DNA of 64,000 bases from Longimicrobium sp. (GCA_036377595.1 DASUYB010000107.1:29016-93015); one strand, 5' to 3'; shown: positions 43,673 to 52,216, numbered from the stretch's first letter. The notes: generated by a model not told the origin, from the sequence alone. Numbers and translations are program-made.

Positions 43673-44920
43673 TCAGCGCCGCGAGCTGCGCCTCGGCAGG
43701 GGCCGCATCGCCTTCTCCAGCACCATGCGGGCGGCGCGGCGGCCGATCTCCTCGCCCGCCTCGTTCGAGAAGCGGTAGTGCACGCCGCCGTACGTGCGCG
43801 AGTCCGACACCTCGCGCGCCCACTCGTCCCATCCTGGCAGCACCTGCACCACCGACAGCGGCACGGCGCCGGCGGTCACGCGGACGCCGGTCGCGGGGTG
43901 CGGCCCCACCTCGGCCTTCATCACCTCGGCGATGGCCGCGGCCACGGTGCAGTGGCCGCACGGATACTCGGGGAAATTGGGCGTGCCCAGGAGCGGCACC
44001 CAGCCCGCGTCGGGCGCGGTGGCGTCGTTGCCGTCGCCCGCGCCGTTGCGGATGGCGGTGATCGGGCGCCAGAAGTTGTAGTGGAACTTGGCCGCGATCA
44101 TCGCCAGCGCGGCGTCGTCGAACGCCATCTGGTAGACCGCGAACATGCGCGCGTTCTGCACCGGCGTGCGCCCCGGCGCGTCGGCGGCCAGGCGCAGCGA
44201 CGGCGTCACGTCGAAGGCCTGCCGGTAGCGCGCCATCAGCGTCTGGTGCGGCGTGCGCTCGGTGCTGGCGCGGGCGCCCAGCCGCCGCACCTCGTCGTAG
44301 TCGCGCGCCCAGCGCTCGCTGGTGAGCGCGGGCGGCGGGGGCGGCCGCAGCGCGTCGGCGCCGGGGATCACCCACGGGCGGAAGGCGCTCATGTACGGCT
44401 CGATCGACGGCAGCCCCGTGGCCACCCACTCGCCCGGCGTGGTGCGGGGGCGATAGGGCACCTGCGCGATGGTGCTGTCGACGCCGCCCGCGGCCAGCGC
44501 CGCCGCCGCCGCGCGCTCGCCGATCAGCCGCCCCGCCTCCTTCGCGCGCGCGTCGGCGATGGCGTCCATGGAGATGGCGTAGCTCTCGTCGAGCGCCGTC
44601 TTCTGCGCGGGGAACGAGGCCACGAGCACGCGATACGCGGCGGTGGCCGCGGCCGCGTCCTGCGAGGCGGCCGGGTCGCCCGCGGGGAAGCCGAGGTAGC
44701 TCTCGTAGCGGCGGTCGATGGCGTTCAGCGCCTCGAACATGGCCAGCGCCACGCGGGTGACGGCGCGGTCCTGGTCGGGCGGGTGCGGCGCGGACGACGC
44801 CTGCACCGGGCCGTACAGCTTGTTCGCGAACTCCCACCAGTCGCACACCGTGTCGGCGTACGCCGGTCGCGCGATGGCCAGGGCGGCCGCCACGGCCATC
44901 CACAGGTAGGCTCGACGCAT
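43673..44920 (-). CDS. Exported vanadium-haloperoxidase / PAP2 family protein
   Basis: A 415-residue exported protein (signal peptide ending RPAYADT). The C-terminal part carries the vanadate/phosphate-binding pattern: KFHYNFWRPITAIR, then YPCGHCTVAAA and SRTYGGVHYRFSNEAG with the third-motif His. In most vanadium haloperoxidases and PAP2 phosphatases the middle motif is PSGH; here Ser is replaced by Cys. Activity (haloperoxidase or acid phosphatase) cannot be told apart. ATG 44920 has GGAG at 8 nt, better than GTG 44926. Confidence 0.86.
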   Translation of the reverse strand: MRRAYLWMAVAAALAIARPAYADTVCDWWEFANKLYGPVQASSAPHPPDQDRAVTRVALAMFEALNAIDRRYESYLGFPAGDPAASQDAAAATAAYRVLVASFPAQKTALDESYAISMDAIADARAKEAGRLIGERAAAAALAAGGVDSTIAQVPYRPRTTPGEWVATGLPSIEPYMSAFRPWVIPGADALRPPPPPALTSERWARDYDEVRRLGARASTERTPHQTLMARYRQAFDVTPSLRLAADAPGRTPVQNARMFAVYQMAFDDAALAMIAAKFHYNFWRPITAIRNGAGDGNDATAPDAGWVPLLGTPNFPEYPCGHCTVAAAIAEVMKAEVGPHPATGVRVTAGAVPLSVVQVLPGWDEWAREVSDSRTYGGVHYRFSNEAGEEIGRRAARMVLEKAMRPLPRRSSRR

Positions 44921-44954
44921 GGTCACTTCTCCAGGAGGGATGTGGATGAGATCA

Positions 44955-44981
44955 CTAGAGTGTTTTAGTGTTATACTCTAG
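44955..44981 (-). promoter_or_regulatory. Inverted-repeat operator candidate
   Basis: CTAGAGT (44955-44961) and ACTCTAG (44975-44981) form a 7-bp inverted repeat with a 13-bp AT-rich centre, 35 bp upstream of the haloperoxidase-like start. Internal TAGTGT and ACTCTA half-sites add further near-symmetry. The stretch is the most AT-rich in this region, so it probably overlaps the promoter. The binding protein is unknown. Confidence 0.5.
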
Positions 44982-45150
44982 CATATCACCAGAACGAAAG
45001 GCAAGCGATTTTGTTTCAGGCGGGGGATGAAGAAACTCGGAGCCGCGGAGATTTCTCCCCGCGGCTCCGCGGCTTTCGGTGGATGCGAGATCCTTCTGGA
45101 CGGGCGGCGCGAGGCTACGGGGAGAAGACGCCGTCCGCGCGCAACCCGAA

Positions 45151-45400
45151 TCTCAGGATCAACTGTGCATTGGAGGAAGGAATGTCATTCCGAAGGCGCT
45201 GCGCCGCCCTGTCCTCCATGCCAAAGCCGTGGCGCCTGAGGAATCTGTGGCCGGCTCCCGAGCCACAGGCCGCCTGTCGCGCGGATGCATCCCACAGATT
45301 CCTCGGGCGCCGCCTGGCATCAGCGCGATTGAAGGTTCGGAGCAGCGGCGCCGCTCGGAATGACATCCAATCGGAATGCACAATCATTTGCAGCAGCCGG
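45151..45400. repeat. Nested palindrome element, full-length copy 1
   Basis: About 250 bp that matches 51962-52216 closely. The ends carry TGTGCAT (45164-45170) and ATGCACA (45376-45382). Next inward are TGTCATTCCGAAGGCGC and GCGCCGCTCGGAATGACA, and then GAGGAATCTGTGGCC and ACAGATTCCTCGG. It looks like a MITE-like unit without any coding capacity. Confidence 0.85.
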
Positions 45401-45407
45401 TATCACA

Positions 45408-46343
45408 TCACGCCGGCTCACGGTGGCGGCGCATGCGCACGGCGGCGGCCAGGAACACCGCGGCCAGCGCCAGCCCGATCCACAGGCTCGGCGTCGCGAG
45501 AAGCGTCGCGGGGGTGAAGGGCGCGGACGGGGGAAAGGGGACGCCGTCGCGCGGCCCCGGCGCGAACGCGCGCGGGTACCAGCCGACCAGCGCGTAGATC
45601 ACCAGCGACGCCACGCGCAGGGTGTCCATCGTCAGCTTCTCGAGCACGCCGGCGGCCAGCAGCGGCAGCACCACCCAGAGCGCCGCCGTCCGCCGCGCCC
45701 ACCCCGACGCCAGCAGCAGCAGGCCGTAGACCGGCGCGTGCCACAGCGCCATCGCCGCCAGCGCGTACAGCAGCGCCGCCCACATCCTCAGCGGCTGCAC
45801 CTCGCGCCACAGCGGCGCGACGCCCTGGCCCTGCGCGAGCAGCGCGGCGGAGCTGAGCAGCAGCAGCGCCAGGTGCATCGCCACGATGGCCGCGAAGGTG
45901 AGCAGCGGCAGCACCACCAGCGGAATAGTCGCCTTCGCCAGCACGGCGGTGCGGTCGGGGACGGGGAGCGACTTCCAGAACAGGATGCTGCGGTCGCGGC
46001 GCTCGCCGCTCAGCGCGTCGATGCAGTAGAACGCGCCGACCACCATCGCCGTCGCCAGCATCAGGATCGCCGCGACGCGGTAGGAGACAGAGGCCGATCC
46101 CGCGTGCGCCGGGTCGTTGCCGAGCATCCCCGGCATGTGGCTGGGCATCGTCACCCCGTGGATCACCAGCGCCACCACCGCGAACGCGGCCACGCCCAGC
46201 GGCGCCAGGTGGATCGACCGGTTCTCCCACAGCTCGCGCCGCACCGACCAGTACAGCGGCCGCGTCGGCGGCGGCGCGGCGGGCGCGGTCTCGCGCGTCT
46301 CCACCGCCGGCTCGTCGAGCAGGGTGTGCGGCGAGGTGTTCAT
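45408..46343 (-). CDS. ABC transporter permease
   Basis: A 311-residue membrane protein with about six to seven hydrophobic segments (HLAPLGVAAFAVVALVIHG, YRVAAILMLATAMVVGAFY, TIPLVVLPLLTFAAIVAMHL). SGERRDRSILFWKSLPV is the typical coupling segment of ABC-2 permeases of the YtrC/CcmB-like class. ATG 46343 overlaps the ATPase stop by 4 nt. Transport substrate is unknown; YtrA-type regulation links such systems to cell-wall stress. Confidence 0.88.
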   Translation of the reverse strand: MNTSPHTLLDEPAVETRETAPAAPPPTRPLYWSVRRELWENRSIHLAPLGVAAFAVVALVIHGVTMPSHMPGMLGNDPAHAGSASVSYRVAAILMLATAMVVGAFYCIDALSGERRDRSILFWKSLPVPDRTAVLAKATIPLVVLPLLTFAAIVAMHLALLLLSSAALLAQGQGVAPLWREVQPLRMWAALLYALAAMALWHAPVYGLLLLASGWARRTAALWVVLPLLAAGVLEKLTMDTLRVASLVIYALVGWYPRAFAPGPRDGVPFPPSAPFTPATLLATPSLWIGLALAAVFLAAAVRMRRHREPA

Positions 46344-47215
46344 GCCACCGCCTCCCGCGCCTGCCCCGCGCCGTCTCCCACCATCGCCACGAACAGGTCG
46401 GCGATGCTGGGGGTGCGCACCTCGCCCAGCATCTCCAGCCGCCGGCGGTCCGCGCCGTCGAAGAGGAAGATGCTGCGGCCCAGGCGCTGGCGCTCGTGGA
46501 TCGGCCCCAGCGCGCGCGCCTCGCCGGCGTCCGCGGGACGGACCATCACCTCCAGGTAGCGCGACTCGACCTCGTCCATGCTGCAGTCCAGCACCACGCG
46601 GCCGCGGTCGATGAAGACGAGGTCGGTGAGCACGTCCTGGATCTCCTCCACCTGGTGGGTCGAGACCACGATGGTGCGGCTGCGGTCGAAGAAGTCGTTC
46701 AGCAGCGTGTCGTAGAACTGCTTGCGGTAGAGGAGGTCCAGCCCGAGCGTCGGCTCGTCCAGCACCAGCAGCCGCGCGTCGACGGCCATCACCAGCGCCA
46801 GGTGCAGCTGCGCCACCATCCCCTTCGACAGCTCGCGCACCCGGCTGGCGCGCCCGATCTCCGTCCGCGCCAGGAAGCGCTCGGCCCTGGCCCGGTCGAA
46901 GCGCGGATGCACGCCGGCCACGTAGTCCAGCGCCTGCGAGACGCGCATCCACCGCGGCAGCACGGCCACGTCGGCGATGAAGGAGACGTCGCGCATCAGC
47001 CGGTCGCGCTCGGCCCAGGGATCGCGCCCCAGCACCGTCAGCTCGCCCTCGCACGGGGTGAGGCCGAGGATGGCGTTCAGCGCGGTGGTCTTCCCCGCCC
47101 CGTTGGGCCCGATCACCCCCAGGATGTGCCCCTCCTCCACGCGCAGGTCGATGCCGTCGAGCGCCACCGTATCGCCGTACGCCTTGCGCAGGCCGCGAGC
47201 TTCGATGCATGCCAT
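46340..47215 (-). CDS. ABC transporter ATP-binding protein
   Basis: A 291-residue ATPase with Walker A GPNGAGKTT, signature LSKGM (slightly changed from LSGGQ), Walker B LLVLDEPT, and the H-loop in VVSTHQ. A C-terminal extension of about 80 residues after the nucleotide domain (VMVRPADAGEARALG .. FLFDGADRRRLE) is common in YtrB/antibiotic-efflux ATPases. It couples to the adjacent permease and is cotranscribed with the GntR gene 5 bp upstream. Confidence 0.93.
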   Translation of the reverse strand: MACIEARGLRKAYGDTVALDGIDLRVEEGHILGVIGPNGAGKTTALNAILGLTPCEGELTVLGRDPWAERDRLMRDVSFIADVAVLPRWMRVSQALDYVAGVHPRFDRARAERFLARTEIGRASRVRELSKGMVAQLHLALVMAVDARLLVLDEPTLGLDLLYRKQFYDTLLNDFFDRSRTIVVSTHQVEEIQDVLTDLVFIDRGRVVLDCSMDEVESRYLEVMVRPADAGEARALGPIHERQRLGRSIFLFDGADRRRLEMLGEVRTPSIADLFVAMVGDGAGQAREAVA

Positions 47216-47220
47216 CGGCT

Positions 47221-47613
47221 TCAGCGCTCCTCCCCCGCGCCGCGCGGCGGCGTGCGGCTGGTGACGGCGTCCAGCAGCTCCTCGGGCGTCAGCCCGAGCC
47301 GCTGGATGGTGGCGTGGATCCGGGGCCACTGCTCGGTGAGGAAGCGCTCGCGCTCGCCCTCCAGCAGCAGTTGCCGCGCGCCCGGGCGGACGAACATCCC
47401 GCGCCCGCGCCGCGACTCGACGAGCTGCTCGTCCACCAGCTGCTGATAGCCCTTGAGCACGGTGAGGTGGTTGACCCGGTACTCGGTGGCCACCTGGCGC
47501 ACCGACGGCAGCGGGTCGCCCTCGGCCAGCTCCCCGTCGAGGATCATCGCCACCATCAGGTCGCGCAGCTGGCGGTAGATGGGCTGGCCGTCGCTCCACT
47601 CGCGGTCCATCAT
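47221..47613 (-). CDS. GntR family regulator, YtrA subfamily
   Basis: A 130-residue regulator with an N-terminal winged helix (PIYRQLRDLMVAMILDGELAEGDPLPSVRQVATEYRVNHLTVLKGYQQLVDE in family layout) and only a short C-terminal helical tail. Short GntR proteins like this are YtrA-type and usually repress their own ABC operon until a cell-wall antibiotic is sensed. The start is one of two adjacent ATGs (47613 or 47610). A TTGTAC-containing region lies upstream at about 47666, where a promoter or operator could sit. Confidence 0.9.
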   Translation of the reverse strand: MMDREWSDGQPIYRQLRDLMVAMILDGELAEGDPLPSVRQVATEYRVNHLTVLKGYQQLVDEQLVESRRGRGMFVRPGARQLLLEGERERFLTEQWPRIHATIQRLGLTPEELLDAVTSRTPPRGAGEER

Positions 47614-47804
47614 CGGTTCCGGATCGTCCTGCGAGAGATACGGCCAGGGAGGTATGGTGATATGTCTACGTACAACACCGTGGAGAGCGCAAGGATCGGA
47701 GCTCGATGGTGCATCCTCCGCGCAAACGACGTCATCCTGGAGTGCGCAGTCGATCACCTGAACTGGAGATCAGCCCGGAGACGGGAATTTCTGCGAGATG
47801 GGGA

Positions 47805-49007
47805 TCAGCACTGGTAGCCCGTGCACTCCCACGCGACGCCGGAGATGCGCTCGCCGCGGAAGGTGACCACGCGATCGGGGCCCAGCTCCTCGCGCTGGGT
47901 GAAGGTGACGCGGCCGTCGGGGGAGACGACGATCTCGGCGTATTCGTTGACCCCGGCGTCGCTGCGGTAGCTCTGCCGGTACCACTCGTACTCCCAGCGG
48001 GAGATCTCCGGGTCGGCGTCGCGGAAGGCGGCGGCGAAGTTCACCAGCATCACGTAGCCGCGGAAGCGCCGCGTGCCGTCGGCGTCCACGGTGCCGGGGA
48101 AGCGGACGTCGATGGTGCTGTTCGATGCGTCGTACGAGGCTCCGAACGCGTCGCGGTGCTTGATCCCTGGCCCCGGGCGCGGCAGCCGGGTCGAGTCGCG
48201 GCTCAGCGTGAAGCGCAGCTGGTAGCCGGCCGGCCGCTCCTGGACGATCAACGCCGTGTCGGCCGGCCGCAGCGCGAACCGCGGGCGGATCTCCGTGCGC
48301 CCGTAGAACACCTGCGTGGGCCCGCCGGTGCGCTCCACCTCCAGCCGGTACGTGCCGGCGAGCTCCCGCGCGTTCGCCCGCACGTCGGCGTCGGCTGCGC
48401 GCCGGAACTGAACGCGCGCGTTCCAGCGGATCGACCACCTGCGCAGCGCGTCCGGGTGCGCCCGCAGCCAGGCGGCGACGGGCGCCACCGCGCGCCAGGG
48501 ATCCGCGGCGAGCCGCTCCTCGGAGGGAAGAAGGGCGCCGTACGCCCACCAGTCCGCGACCGTGGCCGAATCCAGTTTGGGGGACGGGAAGGTGGATGCG
48601 GCCGGACAGGCCTCGCGCACCGCGGTGAACTTCCGCACGGGGATGCGAATGGCGATGTCGGTGACGGTCTGCTCGCGCCCGGTGAGCGTGTCGCCGCGCA
48701 CGGCCAGGCGATAACGCACCCCGTGCAGCCCGTCGTCGAGCACCAGCTTCACCGAGTCCGGCGCGATCATCCGCCAGTACGTCTCGTACCGGTCGTCCCA
48801 GTCGTGAGACGAGCGGAGCAGCCGCGACTCCGGCTCGATGTTGTGCACCCCGATGAAGGGGATGGAATCCAGCGCGAATCTCCAGTCTCCCTGGCGATAG
48901 CATCCCAGCAGCGCACGCCAGTCGCCCGGCGCGTCCGCTTGCTGCTGCGCGAGGGCCGCGACGGGGGAGATTGCGATCAGGAAGGATGAGAGGCGGAGCA
49001 GTCGCAT
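47805..49007 (-). CDS. Secreted hypothetical protein
   Basis: A 400-residue exported protein (signal peptide RLLRLSSFLIAISPVAALAQ). The mature part is beta-rich with three Cys, of which two lie at the C-terminus (AWECTGYQC). No family was recognised. Features such as WRALLGCYRQGDWRFALD and ELAGTYRLEVERTGG appear in lipocalin-like repeats of Gemmatimonadota secreted proteins. It is monocistronic as far as can be seen. Confidence 0.75.
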   Translation of the reverse strand: MRLLRLSSFLIAISPVAALAQQQADAPGDWRALLGCYRQGDWRFALDSIPFIGVHNIEPESRLLRSSHDWDDRYETYWRMIAPDSVKLVLDDGLHGVRYRLAVRGDTLTGREQTVTDIAIRIPVRKFTAVREACPAASTFPSPKLDSATVADWWAYGALLPSEERLAADPWRAVAPVAAWLRAHPDALRRWSIRWNARVQFRRAADADVRANARELAGTYRLEVERTGGPTQVFYGRTEIRPRFALRPADTALIVQERPAGYQLRFTLSRDSTRLPRPGPGIKHRDAFGASYDASNSTIDVRFPGTVDADGTRRFRGYVMLVNFAAAFRDADPEISRWEYEWYRQSYRSDAGVNEYAEIVVSPDGRVTFTQREELGPDRVVTFRGERISGVAWECTGYQC

Positions 49008-49293
49008 CGGCAGTCCCCACCACGCTCACCAGCAGGATGCCGCCGGGGAGCTTCGCGGTCGCGTAGAAGACGTGGTCGCCAGCCCGCCGGGAGACGATAA
49101 GGGCTCGTCGCCCGTGGCACGGTACAGATACACGACGGCGCCGCGACCGGCAACGCACCATCCGAACCGCCCGACTGCACGGTTCCCGGAACCAGCGGAT
49201 TGGTCGCGTGCCAGGATGACGTGAAGGGGGTCAGAGGTACCGCAGGGTCGGCAAGGCGAGTATGGATCGCCGACTTGGGATGAACGAAATCGG
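49008..49293. other. Intergenic region, possible remnant of a frameshifted gene
   Basis: No intact gene is present. On the minus strand, two overlapping frames give protein-like stretches (AVVYLYRATGDEPL in one, SRRAGDHVFYATAKLPGG in the other), as if a small gene had been frameshifted. The evidence is weak. Confidence 0.3.
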
Positions 49294-50904
49294 CTACTTG
49301 TCCACGAGCAGCTCACACAATGCGGTCGTACGATCGTCGCTGTCGTAAACCACCAGGAGCTCGTCCACCGACAGCAGGAAGATTCGGACGTCGCGAGCGC
49401 CGAGCTTTCTGGCGAACCTGATCGATTCGGGTGCCCACGGTCGCGAGTTCACCACGATCATGCTGTCGCAACCGGGATCGTCATAAACCGCTGTCAGGGC
49501 CAAAGCCAATCGCTGCTGAAGCTCCTCCGCGGCCACCGAGTCTTCGTCGCAGAACTCCAGCACGATACGCGGACGAAGATTGCGGAACACCGCATGGTCA
49601 ATGTTCTGTTGCAGCGTCAGCCCTGTGGGGCTCCAGGCGAGCTGGGCGAGCTTGAGCCCCGGCACCCGGATGAAAACCTCCCTCGCGATTCGCGCGACCC
49701 CGTCCACCAGCAACCCCGCGCGGAGCTGCTGCAGCATCTCCGCGACGTCGTTCTCTCGGCTGTGGATGAGGCGGGACGCCAAAGCCTCGAGGTCGACCGC
49801 ATTGCGAGCCAGTATTGCAACCTTCGAATCCGGAACGCCGTTGATGTTCTTTGCCAGCTTAGACAGTGATTGTACCAGCCGGGCGCGTGATTCGCCGATT
49901 GCGGCGAGATCGCCTTCAATCTGCCGAATCTTGCAGAATTCCCACAACACGGCGTTGCCATTCTCGTCCGCAAGCCGCAGGACATGAATCAATTGATGAA
50001 TGGGCCCGAGATATCCTGCCCCCAGGAACGCACCGTAGAATCCAAGGATCGCGGCGCATGCGTGCTGGATGCACTCCATCGCCGCATGCCGCGATGCGGC
50101 AAAGTCGTTGCCGCCCATGAGCGCCGAAAGGATCCGGGAATGCGACTGCGCCCGCTCGAGCTCGTACGCCACCGTCGAGCTCATGTACGCCGTTTCGACG
50201 AACCACGGATGTGGAGGCTGAACCGCAATGTCGTACGCGAGATTGTAGAGTGTCTTGTACCGGATCGCATAAAGGTTCAATCCCTTCACCTGCTGCATCA
50301 ATTCCTCGGCAATGTGCTCGATCGCCGCAGAGGTGATCAACCCCTCCTTCAGTTGTGACAGATCGGTTCCGAGGATGTTGTCGACGATGTGCGGGATCAG
50401 CACCTGTTTCAGGTAGCGAAAATCGAGGTCCTCCTCCGATCCGTCCCGGTGCAGCAGACGCAGCCGCTCGTGCGGATTCCCGTAGCGCCGCGAGTACACG
50501 TCTCCCCAGGTCTGCAGCATGCTCGCGGTGTGGTGGTCCGTCGCCATGCCGTAGATCGTTTTCGACACGGCTTTGCGGATATGCGCGGTGGTGACGACGT
50601 CGTCGGCACCCACGACGTCGATCAGGCGCGGCTCCAGCTCCTGTGCTACGGCGATCGCGACGGTCAGGGGAATCCCTACCTGGACAAGAGATCGGATCAG
50701 CCTCTCCGACGAAAACGGCTCGAACGTGTTGTTCTTGGTGGGAGACAGGATCTTCTGTGGAAACACCTCGTTGATACGGTTGTCAATCGCGGTCATTTGC
50801 TCGGCGAACCTCTGCAGGAGCGCCGTTTCGCCGACGATGAACACGTCACGGCCTGCGAGTATGTTGCCACTCCCCGACGCGTTCTGGCTGCTACCGCCGA
50901 ACAT
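49294..50904 (-). CDS. ATP-cone protein with a C-terminal Mrr-like region
   Basis: A 536-residue protein not matching a known family end to end. The N-terminus has SGSGNILAGRDVFI, which recurs in the 49-aa peptide encoded just upstream. Residues about 45-125 look like an ATP-cone (FEPFSSERLIRSLVQVG .. VVTTAHIRKAVSKTIYGM). The middle part (about 200-400) is helical. The C-terminus (about 440-536) contains CDSMIVVNSRPWAPESIRFA then VRIFLLSVDELLVVY, which resembles the last strands of Mrr-type nuclease domains, although the catalytic D-QxK motif is not clear. ATG 50904 has GGGAGG at 7 nt and was preferred to 50925. The gene is GC-poor relative to its neighbours. A nucleotide-sensing defence or conflict protein is plausible, not established. 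Confidence 0.8.
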   Translation of the reverse strand: MFGGSSQNASGSGNILAGRDVFIVGETALLQRFAEQMTAIDNRINEVFPQKILSPTKNNTFEPFSSERLIRSLVQVGIPLTVAIAVAQELEPRLIDVVGADDVVTTAHIRKAVSKTIYGMATDHHTASMLQTWGDVYSRRYGNPHERLRLLHRDGSEEDLDFRYLKQVLIPHIVDNILGTDLSQLKEGLITSAAIEHIAEELMQQVKGLNLYAIRYKTLYNLAYDIAVQPPHPWFVETAYMSSTVAYELERAQSHSRILSALMGGNDFAASRHAAMECIQHACAAILGFYGAFLGAGYLGPIHQLIHVLRLADENGNAVLWEFCKIRQIEGDLAAIGESRARLVQSLSKLAKNINGVPDSKVAILARNAVDLEALASRLIHSRENDVAEMLQQLRAGLLVDGVARIAREVFIRVPGLKLAQLAWSPTGLTLQQNIDHAVFRNLRPRIVLEFCDEDSVAAEELQQRLALALTAVYDDPGCDSMIVVNSRPWAPESIRFARKLGARDVRIFLLSVDELLVVYDSDDRTTALCELLVDK

Positions 50905-51040
50905 GTGCATCCCTCCCAGCAGCAACGTTTTCGCGACCGCTGACGTTCTGGGAGATCTTTACCACCTGGACGGCAACGAATAGACTAACCAGCAGGCTGA
51001 GAACCGAGGCGAGGGCGCCGAGAAGTGCAACGACATCCAT
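50891..51040 (-). CDS. 49-residue membrane peptide with AGRD motif
   Basis: A short gene upstream of and overlapping (14 nt) the ATP-cone gene. The product is one membrane helix (VALLGALASVLSLLVSLFVA) followed by a cytoplasmic tail NVSGRENVAAGRDAHV. The tail repeats the GN/NVxAGRDxxI-type motif found at the N-terminus of the next protein, which suggests direct interaction or assembly of the two. ATG 51040 is preceded by GGCAGG. A consensus-like promoter lies about 65 bp upstream. Confidence 0.72.
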   Translation of the reverse strand: MDVVALLGALASVLSLLVSLFVAVQVVKISQNVSGRENVAAGRDAHVRR

Positions 51041-51104
51041 AGCTACCTGCCTTTCTGCAAAGTGGGGAAGGGAATTGGGCGGGAGAACCATAACTGACGG
51101 GTAC

Positions 51105-51133
51105 ACACTATCCTTGGCAGGATGCGAACACAA
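51105..51133 (-). promoter_or_regulatory. Promoter of the AGRD/ATP-cone operon
   Basis: On the minus strand TTGTGT (51133-51128) and TAGTGT (51110-51105) are separated by exactly 17 bp. Both are close to the sigma-70 consensus. The transcript would start near 51098 and include a leader of about 55 nt before the 49-aa peptide. Confidence 0.55.
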
Positions 51134-51297
51134 CCCTTAGTCCGCCGATTTCTGCGGAACGCCAAGGCAGGTCTGTGAACGAAGGGGGCGCTGCTTCACG
51201 CCCACAATTGCCGTGGGCAATCCACGCACTGCAGCGCCGCCGATTCGTCAGGCGCTGAATGGGAATGTTGTCGCGGCCGACCATCCCTGAAGCGACG

Positions 51298-51894
51298 TCA
51301 CAACAGCGCCGACTGGCCGTCGGGTGGAGCGCGCACGGGCGGGGGAACGAATCCCTCGCCCCCGCGGCTTCCGGAACACAGCCTCCGCAGCCACTCCGCC
51401 GGCCGCCAGATGGGTGTCGGCGGGACGAAGGAGTAGCCGGGCCCGTGCGTCTGCGTCCTCAGCCGGCGCAGGAGACGGCCGTTGGTGGCGTAGTAGACGC
51501 GCTCCTCCAGCAGGGTGCCGTTCACGGCGCCGTACGTCGCGAAGATGAACCGGAGGCGCCCGGCGCCGTCGTAGTAGAAGCGATGCGTCTCGGCGTGATC
51601 GTCGGTGCCGCCCTCCCAGGTCAGCAGGCGCACCCGGCCGGCCGCATCGGTTCGAAAGGTGACGGTTTGTCCCCAGTCGTCCCCATCGCATTGGACGGTC
51701 GTGTCGCGCCGCGCCAGGCGGTTGGCCGCGACCGCCTGCATCACCTCCTGGTAGATGGCGCGCACCGCCTGGATCTCCGGCTCCGCGGCAGCCTGGCGCG
51801 CACGTGACGACTGCGCCGCTCCGGTGGACACCGAGGCAAGGAAACAGGCGGCTGTCGCGAGCGGGATCGCCCATCGGAACGCGCGCTTCGTCAT
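51298..51894 (-). CDS. Exported hypothetical protein
   Basis: A 198-residue protein with a signal peptide (FRWAIPLATAACFLASVSTGAAQ). The mature part holds an N-terminal helix (EIQAVRAIYQEVMQAVA) and antiparallel strands (VRLLTWEGGTDDHAETHRFYYDGAGRLRFIFATYG, EERVYYATNGRLLRRL) that recall RHS/YD-like hairpins. No family was assigned. ATG 51894 gives a normal signal peptide; an upstream in-frame ATG at 51957 would add residues without a signal pattern. Confidence 0.7.
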   Translation of the reverse strand: MTKRAFRWAIPLATAACFLASVSTGAAQSSRARQAAAEPEIQAVRAIYQEVMQAVAANRLARRDTTVQCDGDDWGQTVTFRTDAAGRVRLLTWEGGTDDHAETHRFYYDGAGRLRFIFATYGAVNGTLLEERVYYATNGRLLRRLRTQTHGPGYSFVPPTPIWRPAEWLRRLCSGSRGGEGFVPPPVRAPPDGQSALL

Positions 51895-51961
51895 CGTCAC
51901 CCTGCCGTTGAAGGTCAGCGGTTCTTTGAGATCATCCGCACGCCATTCAACAGTCATGCTA

Positions 51962-52216
51962 ATCTCCGGATCAACTGTGCATCGCCGTAAGGAATGTCAT
52001 TCCGAAGGCGCCGCGCCGCCCCTGTCCTCTATGCCGAAGCAGTGGCGCCTGAGGAATCTGTGGCCGGCTCCCGAGCCACAGGCCGCCTGTCGCTCGGACG
52101 CATGCCACAGATTCCTCGGGCGCCGCCCGGCATCAGCGCGATTAAAGATTCGGAGCAGCGGCGCCGCTCGGAATGACATCCGATCGGAATGCACAATCAA
52201 TTGCGGCAGCCGGTAA
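51962..52216. repeat. Nested palindrome element, full-length copy 2
   Basis: About 255 bp nearly identical to 45151-45400, in the same orientation. End motifs TGTGCAT (51976-51982) and ATGCACA (52189-52195) and both internal palindrome pairs are kept. It fills the gap between the exported protein gene and the GNAT gene, touching the GNAT stop codon. Confidence 0.85.

Noticed and set aside
49294..51040. Quorum-sensing AgrD-type peptide system, suggested by the letters AGRD
   Set aside because: AGRD here is a sequence motif in an unrelated membrane peptide. There is no AgrB protease, sensor or regulator.
45151..52216. Composite transposon flanked by the two full-length nested palindrome copies
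   Set aside because: The copies flank ABC transporter and accessory genes, but no transposase is present and the copies are in direct orientation at positions explained by a dispersed repeat. The idea cannot be supported without relatives for comparison.
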